DNA of 64,000 bases from Polyangium sp. y55x31 (GTDB lineage Bacteria > Myxococcota_A > Polyangia > Polyangiales > Polyangiaceae). Shown here in pieces: positions 26,966-34,881 of this stretch; positions within the stretch are counted from its first letter, which is position 1; the number at the start of each line of letters is the position of its first letter. A program made the position numbers and the translations under genes. The notes below the pieces were generated by a model that saw only the letters and a list, made by a program, of their open reading frames with translations, was not told the DNA's origin and did not search any database. The stretch is taken from the NCBI RefSeq assembly GCF_029946505.1, contig NZ_JARZHG010000011.1:124001-188000 (forward strand). Reading direction: 5' to 3'.

Positions 26966-28327
26966 TCAGATCGCCTCGAAATACCGCGCGAGCTCCCAGT
27001 CCGTGACGGCGCGCTCGTACTGGCGCACCTCCCACTGCCGGGTGCGCACGTAGTGATCGACGAACCCCTCGCCGAGGATCTTCCGCATGCGCTGGCTCTC
27101 CGCGAGTAGCGCCGTCGCCTCGGCCAGCGTGCGCGGCAGCCGCTCGCGCCCCTCGCCGCCCTCGCCCGCGTCGCCCGTGATCGGCGCGCCCGGATCGATG
27201 GTGTTCTCGATGCCGTAGATCCCGGCGCCGAGCGTCGCGGCCATCGCGATGTACGGGTTGATGTCGGCCGCCGCTTGCCGCACCTCGACGCGCGCGGACT
27301 TCGTCCCGGCGCCCACGATCCGAAGCGCCGCCGTGCGGTTCTCGAAGCCCCACGTCGCCGTGAGCGGCGCCCACACGCCGGGCACGTACCGCTTGTACGA
27401 GTTGATCGTCGGCGACACGAGCGCCGTCATCTCGCGCATGCACGCGAGCTGCCCGCCGATGTAGTGGCGCATCTGCCGCGAGATCCCGCCCTCCGACGGC
27501 GGCCCCTGGAACACGTTCTCCCCGTCCTTCCAGAGGCTCTGGTGCAGGTGCCCGGACGAGCCCGGCAGCTTCGCGTTCCACTTCGCCATGAAGGTCACGC
27601 TGAGCCCGTGCTCGTAGGCGATCTGCTTCATCGCGGCCTTGAAGAGCGCCGCCTTGTCGGCCGCGCGCAGCGCGTCGTCGTACCGGATCGCGGCCTCGTA
27701 CACGCCGGGCCCCGTCTCCGTGTGCAGCCCTTCGAGCTCGATGTCGAAGGCGCGCATGCCGTCGAAGATCGCGGCCATCAGCTCCTTGTGCTGGCCCTCG
27801 CGCACCCACGAGTAGCCGAACATCCCCGGCGAGAGCGACTCGAGCTTCTGGAACCGTTTTTCGTGAAGCGACGCGGGCGTCTCTTTGAACAGAAAGAATT
27901 CGTACTCGGCCGAGAGCTTCGCGTGAAGCCCGAGCGACTCCGCGTGCGCGATGACGCGCCGGAGCGCCGAGCGTGGACACGCCGGATGCGCGTTGCCCTC
28001 CGCGTCGCGGAAGTCCGCGAGCATGGCCACGGTGCCGGGCTCCCACGGCACGAGCCGCTTCGTCGATGGATCCAGCACGGCGTGCGCGTCGGGATATCCC
28101 GTGTGCCAGCCGGTCACGCGCGCGTTGTCGTAGAGGACATCGCCGATGTCCCATCCGAAGACGACGTCGCAGAACCCGAACCCCGAGGAGAGCGCCGAGC
28201 GCAGCTTCTCCATCGAGACGTACTTGCCTCGAAGCACGCCATCGACGTCGAAGCCGCCGATCTTCGCTCGACGAACACCTCGCCCCTCGAGCTCCCCCAA
28301 GAGCTCATCGAACGTTCCCCCACCCAT
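26966..28327 (-). CDS. Glutamine-synthetase-like ligase (GlnA3/PuuA type)
   Basis: 453 residues from ATG 28327; a GTG at 28357 would add ten. GS landmarks: GKYVSMEKL near the start, AEYEFFLF (Glu metal ligands), ETGPGVYEAAI, GSSGHLHQSLW, SYKRYVPG and the FENRTAALRIV motif. Features such as DGVLRGKYVS and the shortened C-terminus match gamma-glutamyl-polyamine or -ethanolamide synthetases rather than housekeeping GlnA, so it likely ligates glutamate to an amine. The partner iron alcohol dehydrogenase is directly downstream. Confidence 0.9.
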   Translation of the reverse strand: MGGGTFDELLGELEGRGVRRAKIGGFDVDGVLRGKYVSMEKLRSALSSGFGFCDVVFGWDIGDVLYDNARVTGWHTGYPDAHAVLDPSTKRLVPWEPGTVAMLADFRDAEGNAHPACPRSALRRVIAHAESLGLHAKLSAEYEFFLFKETPASLHEKRFQKLESLSPGMFGYSWVREGQHKELMAAIFDGMRAFDIELEGLHTETGPGVYEAAIRYDDALRAADKAALFKAAMKQIAYEHGLSVTFMAKWNAKLPGSSGHLHQSLWKDGENVFQGPPSEGGISRQMRHYIGGQLACMREMTALVSPTINSYKRYVPGVWAPLTATWGFENRTAALRIVGAGTKSARVEVRQAAADINPYIAMAATLGAGIYGIENTIDPGAPITGDAGEGGEGRERLPRTLAEATALLAESQRMRKILGEGFVDHYVRTRQWEVRQYERAVTDWELARYFEAI

Positions 28328-28377
28328 GCCGCAGTTCGTACCACAGCTTCGCGGCACAGGCGCGCGGCGCTACGGGC

Positions 28378-29340
28378 TCATTCGATGCGCTCCGGAGGTT
28401 CGTCCGCGGCGTGCTCGAGGTCGCTCTTGATGTTCGTCCCGCCGAGATCGACGAGGATCGCTCCGGGCTCCCGGCGCTTGGCTGCGTCGAGGGCGGCCGC
28501 GGCGCGGCCGAGCACGTCCGCAGCGCCGTCGGCCGAAGGCGGCCTCCACACGGCCACGCCGACGCGCAACGTGATCACGTATCCCGCGTCTTTCGCCGCG
28601 GACGCCATGTGCGCCGCCGCTCGCGTGAGCACGCTCTTCACGGCGGCATGGTCGACGCAGGGCAAGAGCAACGCGAAGTCGTCGTTCCCCCACCGCGCGA
28701 CCACGTCGTACTGACGCCGCGACGCGCGCAGCGCCTTGCCGAGAAGCGCGAGGAGCGCGTCGCCCTTCTCCCTTCCGAGCACCTCGTTCACCGCGCCCAT
28801 GCCGTCGACGTCGACGCGCGCCACGGCGTACGAGTCCCACACGCGTTGCGCGCGCCGATGCTCGCGCTCGCACTCCTCCTCGAAGCGACGCCGGTTCGAC
28901 AGCCCCGTCAGCGTGTCGACCAGCGACACCTCGTCGAGCTTGCGCGCCATCGCCGCGGACGCGCTCTGATCACGCACGACGTCGATCCGCCCCACGACCA
29001 CGCCGCCCTTCACGATGGGCGCGCTCGTCCACACGAACGAGCGCTGCGGCGGCCCCGTGATCTCCAGCGGGTCGATCTCCACGCGCGTTGGCGAGAGCGC
29101 GCCGGCGTCGAGCGACGCGACGGGCCCTGCGAGCTCGGGCGCGGCGTGCGTGAGCCGCGCGAGCAGATGCGCGCGACCTTCCCCCACGCACGACCCCGGA
29201 TCGAGCCCGAGCAGCGCGGCCGCGCGCCTGCCCGCGGCGCGGCACACGAGCCCTTCATCGAAGACGAGCACTGCCTCGTCGAGGACGTCGAGCAGCGTTT
29301 CGAGCGCGAGGTCGGAGGTGTGGGTCGATCGCGACGACAT
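28378..29340 (-). CDS. PAS-like protein with a degenerate GGDEF domain
   Basis: 320 residues from ATG 29340. Residues about 8-125 form a PAS-like sensor (LDEAVLVFDEGLVCRAAGRR ... SFVWTSAPIVKGGVVVGRIDV). A GGDEF fold follows: LVDTLTGLSNRRRFEEE, VARVDVDGMGAVNEVLG, and the signature loop RWGNDDFALLLP. The loop reads GNDDF instead of GGDEF, so diguanylate cyclase activity is doubtful and a c-di-GMP or GTP sensing role is possible. No inhibitory-site or EAL domain seen. Cytoplasmic. Confidence 0.88.
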   Translation of the reverse strand: MSSRSTHTSDLALETLLDVLDEAVLVFDEGLVCRAAGRRAAALLGLDPGSCVGEGRAHLLARLTHAAPELAGPVASLDAGALSPTRVEIDPLEITGPPQRSFVWTSAPIVKGGVVVGRIDVVRDQSASAAMARKLDEVSLVDTLTGLSNRRRFEEECEREHRRAQRVWDSYAVARVDVDGMGAVNEVLGREKGDALLALLGKALRASRRQYDVVARWGNDDFALLLPCVDHAAVKSVLTRAAAHMASAAKDAGYVITLRVGVAVWRPPSADGAADVLGRAAAALDAAKRREPGAILVDLGGTNIKSDLEHAADEPPERIE

Positions 29341-29395
29341 CGCGTTCGAAGGGTACCACCCGAGCGACGCGCCGGAAAAACTTCGGGCGCCCGGA

Positions 29396-30508
29396 TCAGG
29401 GCGCGACGGAGAGCGTATGTCGCGACAGGAACCGGAGCAGGTCTTCCTCGCGCCCCTTGGGCCAGCGCCGGTGGAGCGCGGTCCCGACGATCTTCGTGCA
29501 CTTCTTGTCGATCGCGCACGACGGCTCCTCGCCGTTCGCCGCGCCGAGCCGAAGCCCCGTGGTCTCGGCCGCGATCGCGTCGCGCGCCCGCAGCCAGCGC
29601 TCGACCGACGCGCACGGCGCGATCTGATCACACGCGCGGTACATCACGAAGGCCGGCGGCGGCGGACCCGGGCACGACCACGCGGCGCGCGGCGCGTCAC
29701 TGCCGTACGTGGCGAACGCCGCGACCCGATCGGCGCGCATCATCGCGTACGTCGCGGCCATGTGCCCTCCGTGCCCGGCGCCGACGGCGTAGATCCTCCG
29801 GCGATCGACGTGCCCACGTGTCGTGAGCACCGACACGAAGTGATCCGTGGTGGCGACATCGACGTTGTCCTCGCCGGTGTAGTCGACGTCGAACATCGCG
29901 CCCTCGCGGTTGCCGTGCAGGGCGCGACCTTGCGGGGAGAGCACGATGAACCCTGCGTGCGCCGGGTCGCCGGTCAGATCGAAGCGCGCGGCGAGCTTGC
30001 GCAGCGCGGTCTCCTTGTCGACGCTGCGCGGGTTGTCGCCGGCATCGTGGAAGAAGACGAGCAGCGGTACGGGCGCGCGCGTCTCGATGCCCTTTGGCGT
30101 GATGACGCACGCGTAACGCGGCGCGCCTGCGGCGTCTTTCCACTCGAGGACTTCGGAGCCGGGACAGGGCGGCCTTCCGAGCGTGCGCTTGATGTCGCGA
30201 TCCGGCAGCCCGTCGACCGCGACGCAGCTCCCTTCGGTGGGCGGGCGCGTCACGGGCTTGGCCGCCGCCGTGGCCGACAGCGCGGGGACCGGCGCGGCCC
30301 CGCCATCCTTGCGCCCTGCGTCCTTGGCGCCCGCGTCGGTCGCGGCGGCATCGGCGGCTGACGCGTCGCGATCGAAGACGCCGAGGAGATCCCCGCCGTC
30401 TACATCGGAGGAAGGGAGCGAGCACCCCGCGCCGAAGAGCGTTGGGATGGCGAGCGGCGCGGCGAGAGCGAGCGCGCAGGCGAGTATCCGGAGCCGCACG
30501 AGCGACAC
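29396..30508 (-). CDS. Alpha/beta-hydrolase-fold lipoprotein, nucleophile apparently lost
   Basis: 370 residues from GTG 30508 (GTG 30499 is equally possible; no ribosome site). The signal ends LFGAGC, then an Ala/Asp-rich stalk. The body follows the LpqC/PHB-depolymerase pattern: VPLLVFFHDAGDNPRS (oxyanion His region), IYAVGAGHGGHMAATYAMM at the nucleophile elbow, and a late His. The elbow reads GAGHGG where active enzymes have G-x-S-x-G, so the catalytic Ser is missing. Disulfide-type Cys pairs (CDQIAPC, CAIDKKC) suit a surface protein. Possibly a binding protein. Confidence 0.78.
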   Translation of the reverse strand: MSLVRLRILACALALAAPLAIPTLFGAGCSLPSSDVDGGDLLGVFDRDASAADAAATDAGAKDAGRKDGGAAPVPALSATAAAKPVTRPPTEGSCVAVDGLPDRDIKRTLGRPPCPGSEVLEWKDAAGAPRYACVITPKGIETRAPVPLLVFFHDAGDNPRSVDKETALRKLAARFDLTGDPAHAGFIVLSPQGRALHGNREGAMFDVDYTGEDNVDVATTDHFVSVLTTRGHVDRRRIYAVGAGHGGHMAATYAMMRADRVAAFATYGSDAPRAAWSCPGPPPPAFVMYRACDQIAPCASVERWLRARDAIAAETTGLRLGAANGEEPSCAIDKKCTKIVGTALHRRWPKGREEDLLRFLSRHTLSVAP

Positions 30509-30564
30509 TCTAGCCAAGAAGGTGGCTTCGCGAAGCGTCAACGCACCGCGACACGGAGAAGCGG

Positions 30565-30880
30565 GCGTTGCGAGGAAGGGGAACGTGCCGGGACCGGGAT
30601 CCGCGGGCGTTGTGATGCGTGGGAATTGTCCGGGATCGGGAGCCGCGGGCGTTGTGATGCGTGGGAATCGTCCGGGATCGGGATCCGCGAGGGTTGCGAC
30701 GCGTGGGAATTGTCCGGGATCGGGAGCCGCGGGCGTTGCGACGCGTGGGAATCGTCCGGGATCGGGAGCCGCGGGCGTTGCGACACGGGGGAATCATCCG
30801 GGCCTCCGATCCGCGAGCGTTGCGCGGCGGAGGAATCATCCGGGATCCGGAGCCGGGTGCGTTGCGACGGCTGGAAGGGC
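30565..30880. repeat. 42-bp tandem repeat, eight phased anchors
   Basis: A minisatellite in the divergent region between 30508 (minus) and 30982 (plus). The anchor GCGTTG (GGGTTG once) recurs exactly every 42 bp at 30565, 30607, 30649, 30691, 30733, 30775, 30817 and 30859. The rest of the unit includes GCGTGGGAATYGTCCGGGAT then CGGGAGCCGCGG; central units are the most alike and outer units drift. 42 bp is 14 codons and about four DNA helical turns, so all frames stay open, but I see no start/ribosome-site combination making a coding case. Confidence 0.93.
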
Positions 30881-30981
30881 GATCCGGCCTCTGGCCCGCC
30901 TCCGTCCGCGCCCTCGCTCCCGAAATCGCCCGCCCCCCTCCTTGAAAGCCCAGACCGACTGGCTAGGTTCCCTCGACCTCA

Positions 30982-31206
30982 ATGGACCTCTTCGACGGCA
31001 TCCTCGGCGCCCTTCTCCTCGCTCTCGCGGCTTTCCAGACCTGGCTCACGGTTCGCGTCTGGAAGAGCCGCCTCTTCGAGCGCAAGCAGAAGATCCTTCA
31101 GTCCCAGCTCATCTGGCTCCTGCCCATCATCGGCGCCGGGCTCGTCTTCACGATCCTCATCGAGGAAGAGCGCTCCAACAAGACGCCCCCCTCCCAGCTC
31201 TCCTGA
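30982..31206 (+). CDS. Small two-helix membrane protein
   Basis: 74 residues with two hydrophobic segments, ILGALLLALAAFQTWLTV and LIWLLPIIGAGLVFTILI, joined by a basic loop (RVWKSRLFERKQK), and an acidic/polar tail. Resembles PLDc_N-type small membrane segments only loosely. Its promoter region would include the 42-bp repeat array. Function unknown. Confidence 0.7.
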   Translation: MDLFDGILGALLLALAAFQTWLTVRVWKSRLFERKQKILQSQLIWLLPIIGAGLVFTILIEEERSNKTPPSQLS

Positions 31207-31332
31207 GCTGACTGGAAACTTCCGCGACCACCCTCCTCGTCGCGCGCGATTTTCCCTCGGATCGTCTTCACCGTCCTCACCACCTCCTGCTCATGTTGAG
31301 TGCCGCTGGCCTTCGGCGTTAAGGTGGCGCCG

Positions 31333-32901
31333 ATGTCCATCACGCCCGGTACGCTCCGAGCCGAGATGGAGGCGCGTCGAGCCTCCGGACGGACCTTCGA
31401 TCTGAAAGAGTCGCTCTCCGTCCTCGTGCCGCTCTGCACCGAGATCGGGGAGCTGCATCGCGAGGGCAAAGCGCTCTTCGTTCATCCCTCCGCCATCCTC
31501 TACACGGGCTCCGCCGTCAGCCTGCTCGAGGACAAGGCCGAGGCGCTCCCCGCGCTGCCGGCCGATCGCGCCTGCATCGCGCCCGAGTGCCGCAAAGGCA
31601 CGCCCGGCGACGCTCGCGCGACCGTCTTCAGCATCGGCTCCATCCTCTACGAGATGCTCACCGGCGGCAGCGTCGGTCCGGGCATGAAGCGGCCCACGGA
31701 CGTCGTGCCCGACCTGCCCGCTTCGCTCGAGATGATCCTCGGCAAGGCCCTCGTCGCCGACGCGAAGCACCGCCCCGCCGACCTCGGTGCGCTCGCGCAA
31801 GCCCTCCACAACGTCGCGCCCGGCGCCTCCGTCGCGCCGCCGCCCACGGATGCAGGCCTCGACGACGGCGTCGACGTCGACGTCGCGATGTCGCTCATTC
31901 CTCCGGCCACCGCGACCGGCGGCGTCGCGATCCCCGCCGCGCCGAGGGCCCCGAACATCCCCGGCGCCCCCGTCGTCGCGCCCGCGCGCCCCGCCGCGCC
32001 CGCACACGATGGCCCCTTCCCCATCGCCGTCGTCCAGGCGCCTCAGGTCCGCAACGCCAACGATCCCACCCAGCGCCTCGCCGACCTCAAGGCCGCGCTC
32101 GAGTCCGATCCTCGTCCCCGTTATGTCGTCATCAAGGACGGCATGGATCACGGCCCGTTCAGCGCGGTCGAGGTCCTGCAGCAGATCGCCACGGGCAACT
32201 TCACCGGCGACAACCCCCTGCGTGACTCCATCCTCAACGAGGAGAGGTTCATCAAGGACTGGGAGCAGTTCGCCCCGTACGCCGAGCAGGCGAAGCTGAA
32301 CCGCGACATCAAGCAGGAGAAGAAGAACCTCGAGGCCGTCGTCGTCGCCGAGCGCAAGGGCACGCAGTACAAGGCGCTCATCGGCCTCGCCGTGATCGGC
32401 GTGCTCGGCGCAGGCTTCGCGGGCTGGCTGCTCAGCGTGCGCGGCAGCAAGAAGGAAACCAAAGAGGTCCAGGGCGACAGCGTCGTCGCGGTCGAGGTCG
32501 ACGCCGGGCTCGGCGCTGGCAAGTCCGGCCCCGCGGGCGGCGGTGCCGTGGGCGGCGGCGGCGGCGGCAAGTACCCCGTGCTCGGCGGCGGCATGAGCTG
32601 CGAGGGCGCGCGCTCCAAGTACATCGAGGACTACAGCAAGGACGCGCCCCCCGATCTCAGCGCGGGCTCGTTCGGCAACGTGTTGAACCGCGGCAATTAC
32701 CTCAACGCGTGCAGCGTGCCCTCCTCGACCGAGGTGAGCATCTGCGCGGCGATCCAGAATGGCCGCGCGGTCGGCGTGACGGTCACGACGAAGCCTTCGA
32801 ACCCGGGCATCAACTCCTGCGTCGCCGGTCAGGTGCGCGCTTTGTCCTTCCCGGCGCACCCGCGCCTCGACGTCACCAACACGACGTTCGCCGCGAACTA
32901 G
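31333..32901 (+). CDS. Pseudokinase fragment, GYF_2-like domain and AgmX-like C-terminus
   Basis: 522 residues from ATG 31333. Residues about 40-170 align with a kinase C-lobe in which every catalytic element is gone: the loop reads LHREGKALFVHPSAIL where kinases have HRDLKPxNIL, and the DFG position reads LLEDKAE, yet CIAPECRKGTPGDARATVFS and ILYEMLTG keep the APE and helix-F framework. There is no N-lobe. Then a Pro/Ala linker, a GYF_2-like domain (YVVIKDGMDHGPFSAVEVLQ), a membrane helix (ALIGLAVIGVLGAGFAGWLL), a Gly-rich linker and a Cys-containing C-terminal domain like those of AgmX/TonB-type proteins (VSICAAIQNG). Confidence 0.86.
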   Translation: MSITPGTLRAEMEARRASGRTFDLKESLSVLVPLCTEIGELHREGKALFVHPSAILYTGSAVSLLEDKAEALPALPADRACIAPECRKGTPGDARATVFSIGSILYEMLTGGSVGPGMKRPTDVVPDLPASLEMILGKALVADAKHRPADLGALAQALHNVAPGASVAPPPTDAGLDDGVDVDVAMSLIPPATATGGVAIPAAPRAPNIPGAPVVAPARPAAPAHDGPFPIAVVQAPQVRNANDPTQRLADLKAALESDPRPRYVVIKDGMDHGPFSAVEVLQQIATGNFTGDNPLRDSILNEERFIKDWEQFAPYAEQAKLNRDIKQEKKNLEAVVVAERKGTQYKALIGLAVIGVLGAGFAGWLLSVRGSKKETKEVQGDSVVAVEVDAGLGAGKSGPAGGGAVGGGGGGKYPVLGGGMSCEGARSKYIEDYSKDAPPDLSAGSFGNVLNRGNYLNACSVPSSTEVSICAAIQNGRAVGVTVTTKPSNPGINSCVAGQVRALSFPAHPRLDVTNTTFAAN

Positions 32902-32918
32902 CCCTCTGCGGCCGTCCC

Positions 32919-33668
32919 ATGACCGAGCCGCTCATCCGCATCGAAGACATCACGAAGAGCTTCGGCGCGCGGACCGTGCTGCGCGGCGTGAACCTCTCCA
33001 TCCCGCGCGGCTGCCTGTACGGCCTCATCGGCCCCGGCGCGTCGGGCAAGAGCGTCTTGCTCAAGCTCATCACGGGCCTCTACCGGCCCGACGCGGGGCG
33101 CATCCTCGTCGAGGGGCAGGACGTGCACCAGATGAGCGATCTGGAGCTGCAGAAGTTCCGGCTGCGCTTCGGCATGTTGTTCCAGAACAACGCGCTCTTC
33201 GACTACATGACCGTGGGCGAGAACATCGCGTTCCCGCTGCGCCGGCTCTTCGATCTGACCGAGGACGAGATCGCCGAGCGGGTCGCGGAGCGGCTGCGCG
33301 TAGTCTCGCTGCCCGGCTTCGAAGATCGTCTGCCGGCAGGGCTCTCGGGCGGGCAGAAGAAGCGCGTGGGCGTGGCGCGGGCGACGATCACGAAGGCGGA
33401 GATCGTGCTCTACGACGAGCCCGCGGCGGGCCTCGATCCCGTGACGTCGCAGCGCATCTTCGAGTTGCTCCGCGACGAGCAGCGGGCGGCGGGAGCGACG
33501 GTCGTGATGGTGTCGAGTGATCTCGATCGACTGCTCACCGTGACCGATCGGGTCGGCATGCTCTACCGCGGCCGGCTCGTGTTCGACGGCACGACGGAGG
33601 AGGCGAAGACGAGCGACGATCCGTACGTCCGCCAGTTCGTCCACGGCCTCACGGAAGGCCCGCTGTAG
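32919..33668 (+). CDS. MlaF-like ABC transporter ATPase
   Basis: 249 residues. Walker A GPGASGKS, Q-loop LFQNNALFDYMTVGENI, signature LSGGQKKR, Walker B IVLYDEPAAGLDP are all good and match the phospholipid-trafficking MlaF/Ttg2A subfamily (DYMTVGENIAFPL is typical). The H-loop position reads VMVSSDLD, so Ser replaces the His that normally senses the ATP gamma-phosphate. No permease (MlaE), MCE protein or other Mla gene is next to it; it follows the pseudokinase gene by 17 bp and is presumably co-transcribed with it. Confidence 0.88.
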   Translation: MTEPLIRIEDITKSFGARTVLRGVNLSIPRGCLYGLIGPGASGKSVLLKLITGLYRPDAGRILVEGQDVHQMSDLELQKFRLRFGMLFQNNALFDYMTVGENIAFPLRRLFDLTEDEIAERVAERLRVVSLPGFEDRLPAGLSGGQKKRVGVARATITKAEIVLYDEPAAGLDPVTSQRIFELLRDEQRAAGATVVMVSSDLDRLLTVTDRVGMLYRGRLVFDGTTEEAKTSDDPYVRQFVHGLTEGPL

Positions 33669-33669
33669 C

Positions 33670-34563
33670 TCACACGAAGTGAAACCACTGCGTGGGGTTG
33701 TCGCGCAGGAACGCGCCGAGATCGTCCATCAGGCGCTGCGCTGCTGCGTCGAGGTCGCTCGGCGCGGGGCGACGTGGGACGTGGATCGGCGGGAGGACGT
33801 GGGCCTCGTAGTGCATGAAGCCGAGCCTTCGCGTGAAGACGGGCATGATGGGGGCTCCGCTCAGTGCGGCGATCGTCAGCGGGCCTTCGGGCACCTGGAA
33901 GGGCTCGCCGCAGAGAGCGACCGTGCGTGCGCGCATTCCGGGGGGGACGCGGTCGATCTGCATCGCCACGACGTCGTCTTGCTGGAGGTGACGGAGCAGC
34001 GGCAGCGCGTCGAGCGCTGACTCGCCGATGTGCACGACCTTGACGCCCGAGCGCTCACGCAGCTCGTCCTGCATCGCGCGGGCTCGCTCGTCGCGTTCGC
34101 GGGCCATCACGACGACCACGTTCTTGGCGTGCACCCGGCTCAGCATCGGGCCTGCGACTTCCCAGCCGCCGAGGTGCGCGGTGGCGATGACGATCCCCTT
34201 CCCCTCGGCGGCGCAAGCCTCGTAGTTCGCGACGCCGATGGCGTTCGAGAGCAGCCCGAGCTCCCGACCGCGCGGCGTTCCGAGCAGCATCGCCTCGGTC
34301 ATGCAGCTCGCGTAGTTCGTGAAGACGGCCGCGACGTCGACGAGCTCTTCGTGTGCGGGGCGCGGACCGAGCACGCGGCGCAGGTTCCGGCGCACGCATG
34401 CGCGCTTCTCGTGGAGGCCTGCGGCGAAGGCGGGGCCAAAGAGCAGCGGGCCGTAGCGGAGCAGCGCTTCAGGGCCGTGCATCACGGCCTTCACCATCAG
34501 CCGACGGAGGAACGCGGAGTCAGAGCGGAGCTCCTCCGCGATGTGCCGGATGCCGCTCTGCAT
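33670..34563 (-). CDS. Lysophospholipid/lipid A acyltransferase-like protein (LpxL family)
   Basis: 297 residues from ATG 34563. The acyltransferase motif H-x4-E is present (TAHLGGWEVAG), with MQIDRVPPGMRA and GAPIMPVFTRR further on, matching the HtrB/LpxL-type lauroyl/myristoyl transferases acting at the inner membrane. There is no clear N-terminal membrane anchor, though a hydrophobic segment lies near PLLFGPAFAAG. Acceptor unknown. Its stop is 1 bp from the convergent MlaF-like stop. Confidence 0.85.
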   Translation of the reverse strand: MQSGIRHIAEELRSDSAFLRRLMVKAVMHGPEALLRYGPLLFGPAFAAGLHEKRACVRRNLRRVLGPRPAHEELVDVAAVFTNYASCMTEAMLLGTPRGRELGLLSNAIGVANYEACAAEGKGIVIATAHLGGWEVAGPMLSRVHAKNVVVVMARERDERARAMQDELRERSGVKVVHIGESALDALPLLRHLQQDDVVAMQIDRVPPGMRARTVALCGEPFQVPEGPLTIAALSGAPIMPVFTRRLGFMHYEAHVLPPIHVPRRPAPSDLDAAAQRLMDDLGAFLRDNPTQWFHFV

Positions 34564-34881
34564 GGGGCGCTCGCCCCCTGCATTAGCAGCTCGCCGGGAG
34601 ATGTCAGGGGGAACGGAGGCCAGCGGCAGCCGGAGCGGATGTTCGGGCGGGCAGCGCAGCGGAGGCGGAACGTGATGTCGCTCGTCGTCGCAAAGGCGGC
34701 GCATGTGTACAGGTGAAACCGGTGCATGCGTACAGGGAAAAGGGTTTGCCCGGTGGTTCGTCCGGGCGTTCCGTCACGCTCGGATAGGGGTTTTTCCCCC
34801 CTGACGGGGCAAACCCGACCCCAAAAGCGGGTTCATTTCGAGGGGGTTCTCACGGTAATGGTGGGGGCGAGGGGGAAAACC
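34564..34881. promoter_or_regulatory. 318-bp divergent control region with direct and inverted repeats
   Basis: No gene. Two direct repeats, GCATGTGTACAGG (34701-34713) and GCATGCGTACAGG (34724-34736), sit 23 bp apart. Next to them a 10-bp inverted repeat, GGGTTTGCCC (34742-34751) and GGGCAAACCC (34807-34816), encloses a GGGG-TTTTT-CCCC hairpin. The order suggests operators plus a structured leader for the regulator gene at 34882. Confidence 0.6.

Noticed and set aside
30510-30839. Minus-strand frame of 109 codons made of 14-residue repeats
   Set aside because: Every frame through the 42-bp array is open because the unit is a multiple of three; no ribosome site was seen, so coding cannot be supported.
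30565-30880. CRISPR array
   Set aside because: The 42-bp units are contiguous with no unique spacers between repeats, and no cas gene is nearby.
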